From: Gammaproteobacteria bacterium
GTDB lineage: Bacteria > Pseudomonadota > Gammaproteobacteria > Pseudomonadales > Porticoccaceae
DNA: 6,826 bases
NCBI GenBank assembly: GCA_003646355.1
Contig: QNFO01000061.1
Span: forward strand, 1 to 6,826
Reading direction: 5' to 3'
Shown here: positions 1-6,172 of the stretch, one piece after another
Position numbering within the stretch: the stretch's first letter is position 1
Layout of the letters: each line of letters opens with the position of its first letter
Translations under genes and position numbers: made by a program
Notes under the pieces: generated by a model
The model's input: only the letters and a program-made list of their open reading frames with translations
The model's database searches: none
What the model was told of the DNA's origin: nothing

Positions 1-288
1 CGTGGGTTCGTTGTTCGGACATGGGCTGTTCCCTAAAAGAGGATTGAAATTCTAATAATAATTTTGATCCAGTGTAAAAATTCTCGCCGAGTAAATCCAG
101 AGGATATTACCGACAAGATTTTCACGAGGTGTCGGCAGACGAAATGTTCGTTACTATAAGGCAGCTTTCAGCCGGTCTTTATGTGTCCTGAGCCCAGGTG
201 TCTTTAAAGTCGGTGCGGGTTGGCAGTACAAATAAAAACGTCAACGAATAATTATTTTGTTAGCGCAATAATAATAAAGGAATACCCC
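1..288. other. Upstream non-coding region, no gene recognised
   Basis: No convincing coding sequence is seen. All three forward frames entering from the left edge stop within about 60 bases, so the tail of an upstream forward gene could end here but cannot be identified. The region holds a 6-bp inverted repeat, CCGACA (110-115) and TGTCGG (130-135), with a 14-base spacer, which could be an operator or a weak hairpin. A TTGGCA box at 220-225 resembles a -35 element but has no good -10 at the usual distance, so I do not call a promoter for the downstream acyl-CoA dehydrogenase. The last 50 bases are A/T-rich and carry that gene's ribosome binding site. Confidence 0.5.
277..281 (+). promoter_or_regulatory. 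Ribosome binding site fixing the acyl-CoA dehydrogenase start
   Basis: AAGGA sits 7 bases before the ATG at 289. It favours this start over an in-frame ATG at 220, which would add 23 residues (including an Ile-rich stretch) that do not resemble the family's N-terminus. Confidence 0.75.
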
Positions 289-1452
289 ATGGATTTCTCT
301 CTTAGCCACGAACAAGAAATGATTTACCACTACGGCGACAACCTGCTCAAAGAGTTTGGTCGCGACTACTGGGTCGATTGCGCCGATCGCCACGCCTTCC
401 CAACGGCTATGTATAAGCGAGTCGCGGAGGATGGCTTTGTCGGCATTATGGTGCCCGAGGCCGATGGTGGGGCAGGGCTGGGCATGTTGGAAATGGTGCT
501 GCTGCAAGAGGGCCTGTCGAATGCGGGCATTCCCCTGCAAAGTCTGGTGGTGGGCGCCACCATGTCGCTCGGCCCCATTGGCAAACACGGCACTGCTGAG
601 CAAAAGCAGAAATATTTACCGGCGGGCTGTGTCGGTGATATTCGTTTTTGCTTTGCCATTACCGAGCCCGACGCTGGCACCAATACCATGCGCACCTCGA
701 CCCTGCTCACGGAAGACGGCAGTGGTGGCTATAAACTCAACGGCCGTAAAACCTTTATTACCGATGCCGAAGGTGCCGACTATATGTTAGTGGTGGCGCG
801 CAATGCGCAGCTCAGCGAGGTTGAACGCAAGACCGATGGTTTTACCATTGCGATTGTCGACACCAAAGCGCCGGGTATTGAAATGCACCCCATTGATATC
901 AGCATTCCTCTACCGGAAAAGCAGTACCAAATATTTTTTGATGACGTCAGCGTCGGCGCTAGCGATATTCTCGGCGAGCTGGGTAAAGGCTTTAACATTC
1001 TGTTTGAATCCCTCAACCCCGAGCGCATGATACTCGCCGCCATGTGCTGTGGAATGGGTCGATATGCCCTGGGCAGAGCAGTGGAATACGCCAACGAGCG
1101 GGTGGTTTTTAATGGCCCCATTGGTGCCTATCAAGCACTTCAGCATCCGCTGGCCAAAGGTAAAACCGATATTGAGCTGGCTTCATTAATGACTCGTAAA
1201 GCGGCCTGCTTATTTGATAACCAAGTGGCTTGTGGTGAAGAGGCCAATATGGCGAAATTTGGTGCATCAACAGCAGCGGTGAATGCCATTGATGCCTCGC
1301 TACAGTGCTTTGGCGGCAATGGCTTTACCAAAGAGTACGGTATTTTTGACCTTTACCCCTTTGCACGGCTGCTTAAAACAGCACCACTGAATAATGAAAT
1401 GGTGCTTAATTTTATTGCGGAAAAGGGAATGGGCTTGCCGAGATCTTATTGA
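289..1452 (+). CDS. Acyl-CoA dehydrogenase family protein (FAD-dependent)
   Basis: A 387-residue cytosolic flavoenzyme of normal family length, expected to introduce an alpha,beta double bond into an acyl-CoA and pass electrons to ETF. Visible landmarks are the N-terminal helical domain, the middle-domain signature ITEPDAGTNT (124-133), and the C-terminal flavin-contact motif QCFGGNGFTKEY (339-350). The protein ends in GLPRSY, which I recall from many bacterial members. By my hand alignment the MCAD-type catalytic Glu (YEGT motif) is replaced by Pro366 in APLN. Glu245 in NPERM instead falls at the isovaleryl-/long-chain-type base position preceding Arg, so the enzyme is probably active with the alternative base. 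The acyl substrate is not predictable. It converges on an alcohol dehydrogenase/aldolase operon, suggesting a catabolic locus, but co-function is inference. Confidence 0.93.
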   Translation: MDFSLSHEQEMIYHYGDNLLKEFGRDYWVDCADRHAFPTAMYKRVAEDGFVGIMVPEADGGAGLGMLEMVLLQEGLSNAGIPLQSLVVGATMSLGPIGKHGTAEQKQKYLPAGCVGDIRFCFAITEPDAGTNTMRTSTLLTEDGSGGYKLNGRKTFITDAEGADYMLVVARNAQLSEVERKTDGFTIAIVDTKAPGIEMHPIDISIPLPEKQYQIFFDDVSVGASDILGELGKGFNILFESLNPERMILAAMCCGMGRYALGRAVEYANERVVFNGPIGAYQALQHPLAKGKTDIELASLMTRKAACLFDNQVACGEEANMAKFGASTAAVNAIDASLQCFGGNGFTKEYGIFDLYPFARLLKTAPLNNEMVLNFIAEKGMGLPRSY

Positions 1453-1492
1453 TTCTTTGAGTTGGTTTATAGTTTGTATTAAGTATTTGGTT

Positions 1493-1549
1493 GAAATGGA
1501 TAAGCTTCACTTATGACTGCGAAGCTCATGTGCAAAGCCTATCCATTTC
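1493..1549. terminator. Stem-loop between convergent genes, possible bidirectional terminator
   Basis: A perfect 10-bp inverted repeat, GAAATGGATA (1493-1502) and TATCCATTTC (1540-1549), encloses a second stem AGCTTC (1503-1508) / GAAGCT (1521-1526). It lies in the 116-base gap between two genes that end towards each other, the usual place for a shared terminator. There is no clean T-tract next to the stem on either strand, so intrinsic termination is uncertain; mRNA 3'-end protection is an alternative. Confidence 0.45.
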
Positions 1550-1568
1550 TTATAGAGTTTTAGATTAA

Positions 1569-2669
1569 TTAAAAAGTAATGACGGCCCGGTTAATTTCTC
1601 CACCATCGAGCAGGGCAAAGGCTTCATTAATAGCACCAAGCTTGAAGCGGTCTGTCACCATTGCATCTAAATCCAAACGGCCCTGCTTATAGAATTCAAA
1701 ATAATCCAAAGCGTCGATATGGAAACGGTTAGAGCCCATATAGCAGCCCATAATGGATTTCTCCAGGTAAAAATGTCCGGGGTCGAGTTCGAGCTTTTGC
1801 CCGGTGGGGATGGCTCCAACAATTACTGCGAGTCCACGAGGGGCAAGCGCATAAAGACACTGCTGAGATAATTGCGGCATGCCCACTGCGTCAAAGGCGT
1901 AATCGACACCACCTTTACTGAGTTTTTTAATCGCCTTAACCGCGTCGCCGTCAATACTGTTGGGGCCACCGAGTATGGTGTGGGTGGCGCCAAAGTGGCG
2001 GGCCGTTTCAAGCTTGCCGGGCACTACGTCGATGGCGATAATCTGTTTTGCCCCGGCGATACGAGCACCCTGAATAATAGAAATACCGATGCCGCCGACG
2101 CCGAATACAGCAACGGTTGAACCGGGTTTTACCTTGGCGGTGTTGAGTGCTGCGCCAACCCCAGTCGTTACTGCGCAGCCAACCAGTGCAGCGCGGTCGA
2201 GGGGGATCTCGTTGTCAATTTTGACGACGGAAGTTTTGTGTACCAGCATTTTTTCACAAAAAGCGGAGAGATCGGCAAACTGGGTAATACGCTCACCGTT
2301 AATTGAAATTCTCGGGGTGTCACCTTTTGGCCGTTGGCACGAGCGACGGTCCATGCATAAGTGAGGGCGGCCCTGCAGGCACTGCTTGCACTGGCCACAA
2401 AACAACGAAGTACAGGCGATGACATGATCGCCCACCGCAACATTTGTAACGTCTTCACCAATGGCCTCAACAATGCCCGCAGGTTCGTGACCGGGGATGG
2501 TGGGCACGGGGCCAGGAATGGCACCTTTGGCGAAGTGGACGTCGCTGTGACAAACACCACAGGCCGATGTTTTGATTAATACTTCGTTGGCGCGGGGTTC
2601 GTCGATATCCACTTCTTCAATCGTTAAGTCGACACCAATTTCTCTAAATACGGCTGCTTGTGCTTTCAT
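1569..2669 (-). CDS. Zn-dependent medium-chain alcohol dehydrogenase
   Basis: A 366-residue cytosolic MDR-superfamily enzyme, expected to oxidise an alcohol to an aldehyde or ketone with NAD+. The catalytic zinc site is complete: Cys40 in GVCHSD, His61-Glu62 in PGHEPAG, and Cys165. The structural zinc lobe has its four cysteines, Cys91, Cys94, Cys97 and Cys105. The Rossmann motif GVGGIG (190-195) is followed by Asp214 in IAIDV, an acidic residue that usually favours NAD over NADP. The start at 2669 is chosen because MKAQAAVF is the normal family N-terminus and an AAGGA site lies 6 bases upstream. An in-frame ATG at 2723 overlaps the previous stop codon but lacks a ribosome site. It is the second gene of a probable operon after the class II aldolase gene (53-base gap). 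The exact substrate is unknown. Confidence 0.93.
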   Translation of the reverse strand: MKAQAAVFREIGVDLTIEEVDIDEPRANEVLIKTSACGVCHSDVHFAKGAIPGPVPTIPGHEPAGIVEAIGEDVTNVAVGDHVIACTSLFCGQCKQCLQGRPHLCMDRRSCQRPKGDTPRISINGERITQFADLSAFCEKMLVHKTSVVKIDNEIPLDRAALVGCAVTTGVGAALNTAKVKPGSTVAVFGVGGIGISIIQGARIAGAKQIIAIDVVPGKLETARHFGATHTILGGPNSIDGDAVKAIKKLSKGGVDYAFDAVGMPQLSQQCLYALAPRGLAVIVGAIPTGQKLELDPGHFYLEKSIMGCYMGSNRFHIDALDYFEFYKQGRLDLDAMVTDRFKLGAINEAFALLDGGEINRAVITF

Positions 2670-2675
2670 GGTTTT

Positions 2676-2680
2676 TCCTT
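2676..2680 (-). promoter_or_regulatory. Ribosome binding site deciding the alcohol dehydrogenase start
   Basis: On the minus strand AAGGA lies 6 bases before the ATG at 2669. The alternative ATG at 2723 overlaps the upstream stop as TAATG but has no purine-rich site before it, so the shorter protein is preferred. Confidence 0.7.
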
Positions 2681-2722
2681 TTTTTAAAATAATAATTATG
2701 GGTGTTTGTTGACTTTTTTCCA

Positions 2723-3496
2723 TTAATTTCGGAAAGAATTTTCTTCGCTTTCTACTAGACGCAAGAGGGCGGGCCAGGCCAGGTCTGCGCCCTTGCCAAA
2801 GGCGCGGGCGCCTTGCTCTTTGGTGATGGCCTGTACTTCTTCACTGGGAAAAGTCAGGGGCATATTGCCGGCAAGTGCTGCCACCTGTACATCGCAGGCT
2901 CGCTCTAAATAATAGAGTCGATAAAAGGCATCGGCGGCGCTAATGCCACAGGTCAGTAAGCCGTGGTTGCGTAAAATCATTGTCCATTCACTGCCAAGGT
3001 CTGCAACGAGGCGGGCTTTTTCATCCGGATTAAGGGCAACGCCTTCGTAGTCGTGATAGCTAATGGAGCTAAGGGCGACGAGTGAGGTTTGCGCTAATGG
3101 CTGCAGACCGTCACGATGGGCCGACACCGCCATTCCGGATGTTGAATGGGTGTGAAAAACACACAGTGCGTCGGGGCGGTGTTCATGCACGGCGCTGTGA
3201 ATAATGTAGCCGGCTTTATTAATTTTGTAGTCACTGTCGCTGAGAATATTTCCCGCTAAATCGACTTTAATGAGACTCGATGCGGTGATTTCATGAAACA
3301 TCAGCCCGAAGGGGTTGAGCAAAAAGTGCTCCTCGGCGCCGGGCACGCGTAGAGAAATATGGTTGGCGATTTGGTCATCCCAACCAAAGTGGGCGACCAG
3401 TCGATAGCAGGCAGCCAGAGTGACGCGGGCTTGCCATTCTTCGGGCGATACTTTGTTTTTCAGGGAGGGGAAAGTGATGCTTGTTGGTATCGGCAT
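2723..3496 (-). CDS. Class II aldolase/adducin family protein
   Basis: A 257-residue protein of the aldolase-II/adducin head fold. The metal-binding histidines are visible as His115 and His117 in FHTHS and His178 in RNHG. Other family landmarks are the NHISLRVPG segment (45-53), LLNPFGLMFHEI (59-70), and the helix leading to IHSAVHEHRPDA (99-110). By hand alignment to L-fuculose-1-phosphate aldolase, the catalytic Glu of SSEW falls on Gly96, so a classical retro-aldol role is doubtful. Many adducin-like members share this pattern and have unassigned activities such as decarboxylation or epimerisation. An AAGAGG ribosome site 8 bases upstream supports the start. It is first in an operon with the zinc alcohol dehydrogenase, so the pair may act on successive intermediates of one pathway, which is inference. 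Confidence 0.9.
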   Translation of the reverse strand: MPIPTSITFPSLKNKVSPEEWQARVTLAACYRLVAHFGWDDQIANHISLRVPGAEEHFLLNPFGLMFHEITASSLIKVDLAGNILSDSDYKINKAGYIIHSAVHEHRPDALCVFHTHSTSGMAVSAHRDGLQPLAQTSLVALSSISYHDYEGVALNPDEKARLVADLGSEWTMILRNHGLLTCGISAADAFYRLYYLERACDVQVAALAGNMPLTFPSEEVQAITKEQGARAFGKGADLAWPALLRLVESEENSFRN

Positions 3497-3540
3497 TTTC
3501 TTAGCCTCTTTTTTATTATGGTAATTTTTTTTGTGCTCGG

Positions 3541-3546
3541 ATTATA
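3541..3546 (-). promoter_or_regulatory. Probable -10 box of the aldolase/alcohol dehydrogenase operon
   Basis: The minus strand reads TATAAT exactly, about 45 bases before the aldolase start codon, predicting a leader of about 38 bases. No good -35 is found 16-18 bases upstream (ATACCC occupies the 17-base-spacer position), so an activator may be needed. It lies back to back with the forward promoter at 3581-3608. Confidence 0.5.
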
Positions 3547-3580
3547 GCGCCTTAAACTCACGGGGGTATTGTGTACTTAG

Positions 3581-3608
3581 ATGACAACATGATTTTCAAG
3601 CGTAGAAT
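3581..3608 (+). promoter_or_regulatory. Probable sigma-70 promoter for the DUF1289 gene
   Basis: ATGACA (3581-3586, 5 of 6 to consensus) and TAGAAT (3603-3608, 5 of 6) are separated by 16 bases. Transcription would begin near 3615, giving a leader of about 44 bases that contains a 10-base direct repeat. Confidence 0.5.
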
Positions 3609-3629
3609 ACGAGTTCGTAGTTTGCTCAG

Positions 3630-3656
3630 AGGCTACCCAGAATCATAGGCTACCCA
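3630..3656 (+). repeat. 10-base direct repeat in the DUF1289 leader
   Basis: AGGCTACCCA occurs at 3630-3639 and 3647-3656, a 17-base period, ending two bases before the start codon. The AGG of the second copy is the only Shine-Dalgarno-like sequence, 9 bases before the ATG. It could be a small duplication or a repressor/translation-control site. Confidence 0.6.
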
Positions 3657-3658
3657 TA

Positions 3659-3865
3659 ATGACGACACCCGATGCCATCGCTTCCCCCTGTGTTAGTAAT
3701 TGCTGCCTCAATGAAGAGGATGTTTGTCTGGGCTGTTATCGCAGCCTTGATGAAATACTCGCCTGGCGCGCTGCAAACAATGAGCAGCGCCAAGGCTTTC
3801 TCGACCTGGCTATTCAGCGCAAAGAGGCTCATCGGCGTAAATACCCCCTTAATGGTGGCTCGTAG
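3659..3865 (+). CDS. Small DUF1289 family Cys-motif protein
   Basis: A 68-residue protein matching the DUF1289 pattern: SPCVSNCCLNEEDVCLGCYRSLDEI near the N-terminus, then a tryptophan-containing helix (ILAW, 33-36) and a basic tail. Cys11, Cys15, Cys23 and Cys26 form a C-x3-C-x7-C-x2-C arrangement that looks metal- or Fe-S-binding, with an additional Cys16. The family function is not established. No signal peptide or membrane segment is visible, so it is probably cytosolic. It precedes selU by 71 bases on the same strand. They could be co-transcribed, although a separate selU promoter is likely. The length is normal for the family. Confidence 0.85.
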   Translation: MTTPDAIASPCVSNCCLNEEDVCLGCYRSLDEILAWRAANNEQRQGFLDLAIQRKEAHRRKYPLNGGS

Positions 3866-3899
3866 TCTGCCACTGTTGATGGCTTGCGATGCGTGCTTA

Positions 3900-3928
3900 T
3901 TTTCACTTGTGCCGTCCTGATGTAGAAT
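3900..3928 (+). promoter_or_regulatory. Possible selU promoter giving a near-leaderless mRNA
   Basis: TTTTCA (3900-3905, 4 of 6) and TAGAAT (3923-3928, 5 of 6) are 17 bases apart. Initiation 6-8 bases after the -10 would fall at about 3934-3936, immediately before the selU ATG at 3937. No Shine-Dalgarno sequence precedes that ATG, which fits a leaderless transcript. Confidence 0.4.
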
Positions 3929-3936
3929 CCCCGCCC

Positions 3937-5040
3937 ATGACGACCCGCCCCGATACCGATCACTACCGCGAACTCTTCCTCAACGATGTCCCGATGATGG
4001 ATATGCGTGCGCCCGTGGAGTTCAATAAGGGTGCCTTCCCGTGCAGTGAAAACATCCCCTTGCTTGACGATAAGCAGCGCGAAGCCATCGGCACCTGTTA
4101 CAAAAAGAAGGGTCAGGATGCCGCTATTGAACTGGGCTGGCAGCTGGCCACTCCCGATATTCGGGAGCAGCGTATTAGCGCCTGGCAGGATTTTATTCAG
4201 CGCCACCCGCAGGGCTATCTGTATTGTTTTCGCGGTGGTTTACGCTCGCGCCTTAGCCAGCAGTTGGTGGGCGAGGCGGGCACGGCCTATCCGCTGATCA
4301 AGGGTGGCTATAAAGCCATGCGCCGTTTTTTGATCGACGAGCTTGATCAGAACTGTGAGTCTATGCCTTTAACCCTGGTGGCGGGGCGCACGGGTTCGGG
4401 CAAGACTTTGGTGATACACGAACTAGCCCACGCGCTAGATTTAGAGGGCCTGGCCAATCACCGTGGCTCTGCCTTTGGCCGCCAGTTACAGCCCCAGCCT
4501 AAGCAAATTGGTTTTGAAAACAGCTTGAGCATTGCGGTGATGAAGCAACGTGCCGAGCACAGCCAGCCCATTTTCGCCGAAGACGAGGGCCGCATGATTG
4601 GTGGCGTGACTTTACCTGCAAGCTTAATAGACCGGATGCAACAAGCCCCACTCGCCGTGTTGGAAACGCCAATCGACGAGCGCATCGACATTGTACTGGC
4701 CGACTATATTACCGGGGCCTATCCCCAGTACATAGCCCAGTTCGGCGAAGAGGAGGGTGCAGTTAATTTCCGCGAACAAATTCTCGGCAATCTCAGCCGC
4801 ATTCGCAAACGTCTGGGTGGCGAGCGTTTTACCCAGTTGCACGCCGAGTTTAGTGACGCCCTCGACCTGCTAATCAAACACAATAATGCCGATGGTTTTC
4901 GCGCCGGTATTCAAATACTACTCACCGATTATTACGACCCCATGTACGACTACCAGCAAGGCCAGCGAGACGGCCGTGTGGTTTTCCGTGGGCCAAAGGC
5001 CGAGTTGCTGGAATGGGCGGAGGCTTATTCAATGCCCTAA
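3937..5040 (+). CDS. selU: tRNA 2-selenouridine synthase SelU (MnmH/YbbB)
   Basis: A 367-residue cytosolic enzyme that converts the 2-thiouridine at wobble position 34 of tRNAs for Lys, Glu and Gln to 2-selenouridine, through a geranylated intermediate, using selenophosphate made by SelD. The N-terminal rhodanese domain (about 1-130) carries Cys97 in YCFRGGLRS, the same position as the essential Cys97 of the E. coli protein. The C-terminal P-loop domain begins with Walker A GRTGSGKT (150-157), followed by the hallmark segment DLEGLANHRGSAFG (168-181) and by EDEGRMIG (215-222). The end, DYYDPMYDYQ then VVFRG, also matches the family. The start at 3937 gives the E. coli length (364); an in-frame ATG at 3889 would add 16 unrelated residues and precede the putative promoter. 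Its presence implies a SelD-dependent selenium pathway elsewhere in the genome. Confidence 0.96.
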   Translation: MTTRPDTDHYRELFLNDVPMMDMRAPVEFNKGAFPCSENIPLLDDKQREAIGTCYKKKGQDAAIELGWQLATPDIREQRISAWQDFIQRHPQGYLYCFRGGLRSRLSQQLVGEAGTAYPLIKGGYKAMRRFLIDELDQNCESMPLTLVAGRTGSGKTLVIHELAHALDLEGLANHRGSAFGRQLQPQPKQIGFENSLSIAVMKQRAEHSQPIFAEDEGRMIGGVTLPASLIDRMQQAPLAVLETPIDERIDIVLADYITGAYPQYIAQFGEEEGAVNFREQILGNLSRIRKRLGGERFTQLHAEFSDALDLLIKHNNADGFRAGIQILLTDYYDPMYDYQQGQRDGRVVFRGPKAELLEWAEAYSMP

Positions 5041-5068
5041 TTAATAAACAAAAACCTTCCTTGAGAAA

Positions 5069-5097
5069 TCCTTCTAACTATTAAGAAGAGGCCTTTT
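5069..5097 (+). terminator. Weak candidate terminator after selU
   Basis: CTTCT (5071-5075) pairs with AGAAG (5084-5088), an extra C-G pair is possible, and a run of four T follows at 5094-5097. The stem is short and A/T-rich. Its right arm and T-run overlap the left arm of the large inverted repeat at 5088-5116, so the two folds would compete. Confidence 0.25.
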
Positions 5098-5274
5098 CAC
5101 GGGAGAGGATTTTGCTTTCAGGCAAGGCGAAAATTGCGCTCAGAGACGACTGCATGGATGCAGGAGGTAGGGTAATGCAGGAGCAATTACCGAGGGAGTT
5201 TACAGTTGTAAATGACCGATTGAGCACTTTTTCAACGCCGCATGGGAGCAAAATAACTCTCGTGCAAAGGTCTC
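5088..5274. repeat. 187-base terminal-inverted-repeat element with cloverleaf-like fold
   Basis: The ends form a long imperfect stem. 5088-5096 pairs with 5266-5274 (9 pairs, one G-T), CACG 5098-5101 with CGTG 5261-5264, AGAG 5104-5107 with CTCT 5257-5260, and ATTTTGCT 5109-5116 with AGCAAAAT 5247-5254, giving 25 pairs. Further inside, GGCG (5126-5129) can pair with CGCC (5236-5239) and GCTCA (5138-5142) with TGAGC (5221-5225). The core carries three hairpins: CTGCAT-GG-ATGCAG (5150-5163), GGTAATGC/GCAATTACC (5171-5191, one bulged A), and TTTACA-GT-TGTAAA (5199-5212). It fills most of the selU/transporter gap. No clear target duplication is seen. It is either a MITE-like dispersed repeat or a structured 5' leader RNA. 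Confidence 0.75.
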
Positions 5275-5275
5275 G

Positions 5276-5280
5276 AGGAG
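5276..5280 (+). promoter_or_regulatory. Ribosome binding site pointing to a GTG start
   Basis: AGGAG is only 1 base from the ATG at 5282 but 7 bases from the in-frame GTG at 5288. Standard spacing therefore favours GTG, which would shorten the binding protein by two residues and place Arg-Leu-Leu directly after the initiator in the signal peptide. Confidence 0.6.
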
Positions 5281-5281
5281 A

Positions 5282-6172
5282 ATGCCCGTGCGGTTATTGA
5301 CTACTCTAGTAGCGCTGCTCGTCTCTTTCAGTTTAGTCAGCCCCACATGGGCTGAGAGCTTTACCTTTACCGCCATCCCCGACCAGAATGCATCGCGCCT
5401 GCAACAGCGCTTTGGTCAGGTCGCCACCTATCTGCAAGAGCAGCTGGGTGTCGAGGTAAAATATATTCCGGTCAAAAGCTACGCCGCTGCGATAACGGCC
5501 TTTCGTAATAATCAGGTGCAGCTGGGTTGGTTTGGTGCGCTATCTGGCGTACAGGCTCGCCAGCGTGTGCCCGGTAGTCGCGCCATTGCCCAGGGTTACG
5601 AAGACCAATTCTTTAAAACCTATTTTATTGCCCACCGCTCCAGTGGTTTGCTCGACGATGAGAATACGACTAGCAATGGCCAATTCCCCCTTGCCATTGC
5701 GGGTCAAACCTTTTCCTTCGGCGCCAAGGGCTCGACCTCTGGCCGCTTAATGCCCGAATACTATATTCGTCACTTTCTGGGTAAAGCGCCGGATAAAATT
5801 TTTAGCCGTGTTGGTTTTAGTGGTGATCACAATCGCACCATTGCCCTGGTGGGTTCCGGCGCCTATCAAGTGGGTGCGGTGAATTACAAGGTTTGGGAAA
5901 AGGCGCTTGCGACTAACAAAGTCGACCCCCAGCAAGTGCAGGTTATTTGGCAAACGCCGACCTATTCAGACTATCAGTGGAGTATTCGCGGTGATGTTGA
6001 TCAGCGCTGGGGCGAGGGTTTTAGCGATAAAGTGAAGGCCGCTTTGCTAGCGATAAAACAGCCTGAATTACTGGCGGCTTTTCCGCGTAGTGCCTTCGTT
6101 AGTGCAAACAACAGTGACTATGCCTCCACCCGCGAGACGGCAATTGCCATTGGCCTTATTGATGAACGCTAA
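5282..6172 (+). CDS. PhnD-type ABC transporter substrate-binding protein, putative selenium oxyanion
   Basis: A periplasmic solute-binding protein of 296 residues (294 if GTG 5288 is used). An N-terminal signal peptide is visible: a hydrophobic stretch LLTTLVALLVSFSLV, with likely cleavage after TWA near residue 24; no lipobox Cys. PhnD-family landmarks are the segment QVQLGWFGALSGVQARQR (about 78-95), the oxyanion-loop-like FSFGAKGSTSGRLMPEYYI (about 144-162), and FSGDHNRTIALVGSGAYQVGAVN (about 179-201). The fold family binds phosphonate, phosphite and related oxyanions. The adjacent selU and the absence of phosphonate genes suggest selenate or selenite. I recall a PhnD subfamily annotated as putative selenate-binding from such neighbourhoods, but binding residues cannot be assigned here. 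The ATPase gene overlaps its 3' end by 11 bases, showing one operon. Confidence 0.88.
   Translation: MPVRLLTTLVALLVSFSLVSPTWAESFTFTAIPDQNASRLQQRFGQVATYLQEQLGVEVKYIPVKSYAAAITAFRNNQVQLGWFGALSGVQARQRVPGSRAIAQGYEDQFFKTYFIAHRSSGLLDDENTTSNGQFPLAIAGQTFSFGAKGSTSGRLMPEYYIRHFLGKAPDKIFSRVGFSGDHNRTIALVGSGAYQVGAVNYKVWEKALATNKVDPQQVQVIWQTPTYSDYQWSIRGDVDQRWGEGFSDKVKAALLAIKQPELLAAFPRSAFVSANNSDYASTRETAIAIGLIDER

Noticed and set aside
220..288. N-terminal extension of the acyl-CoA dehydrogenase
   Set aside because: The family N-terminus begins at the ATG at 289, which has a good ribosome site; the extra 23 residues look like translated A/T-rich leader.
1450..1452. TGA of the acyl-CoA dehydrogenase as a selenocysteine codon, given the nearby selenium genes
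   Set aside because: The protein ends with the usual family tail GLPRSY and the frame stops nine codons later; no Sec-bearing motif is seen.
1872..2579. Several forward and reverse open frames within the alcohol dehydrogenase
   Set aside because: They are shadow frames of a well-conserved enzyme gene, with low-complexity or implausible composition.
3889..3936. Longer selU start at 3889
   Set aside because: It adds 16 residues with no similarity to E. coli SelU and would overlap the putative promoter; the start at 3937 aligns Cys97 exactly.
5112..5300. Possible 62-residue forward protein upstream of the binding protein
   Set aside because: It lies almost wholly in the inverted-repeat element, has no ribosome binding site, overlaps the real gene start, and its sequence resembles no family I know.
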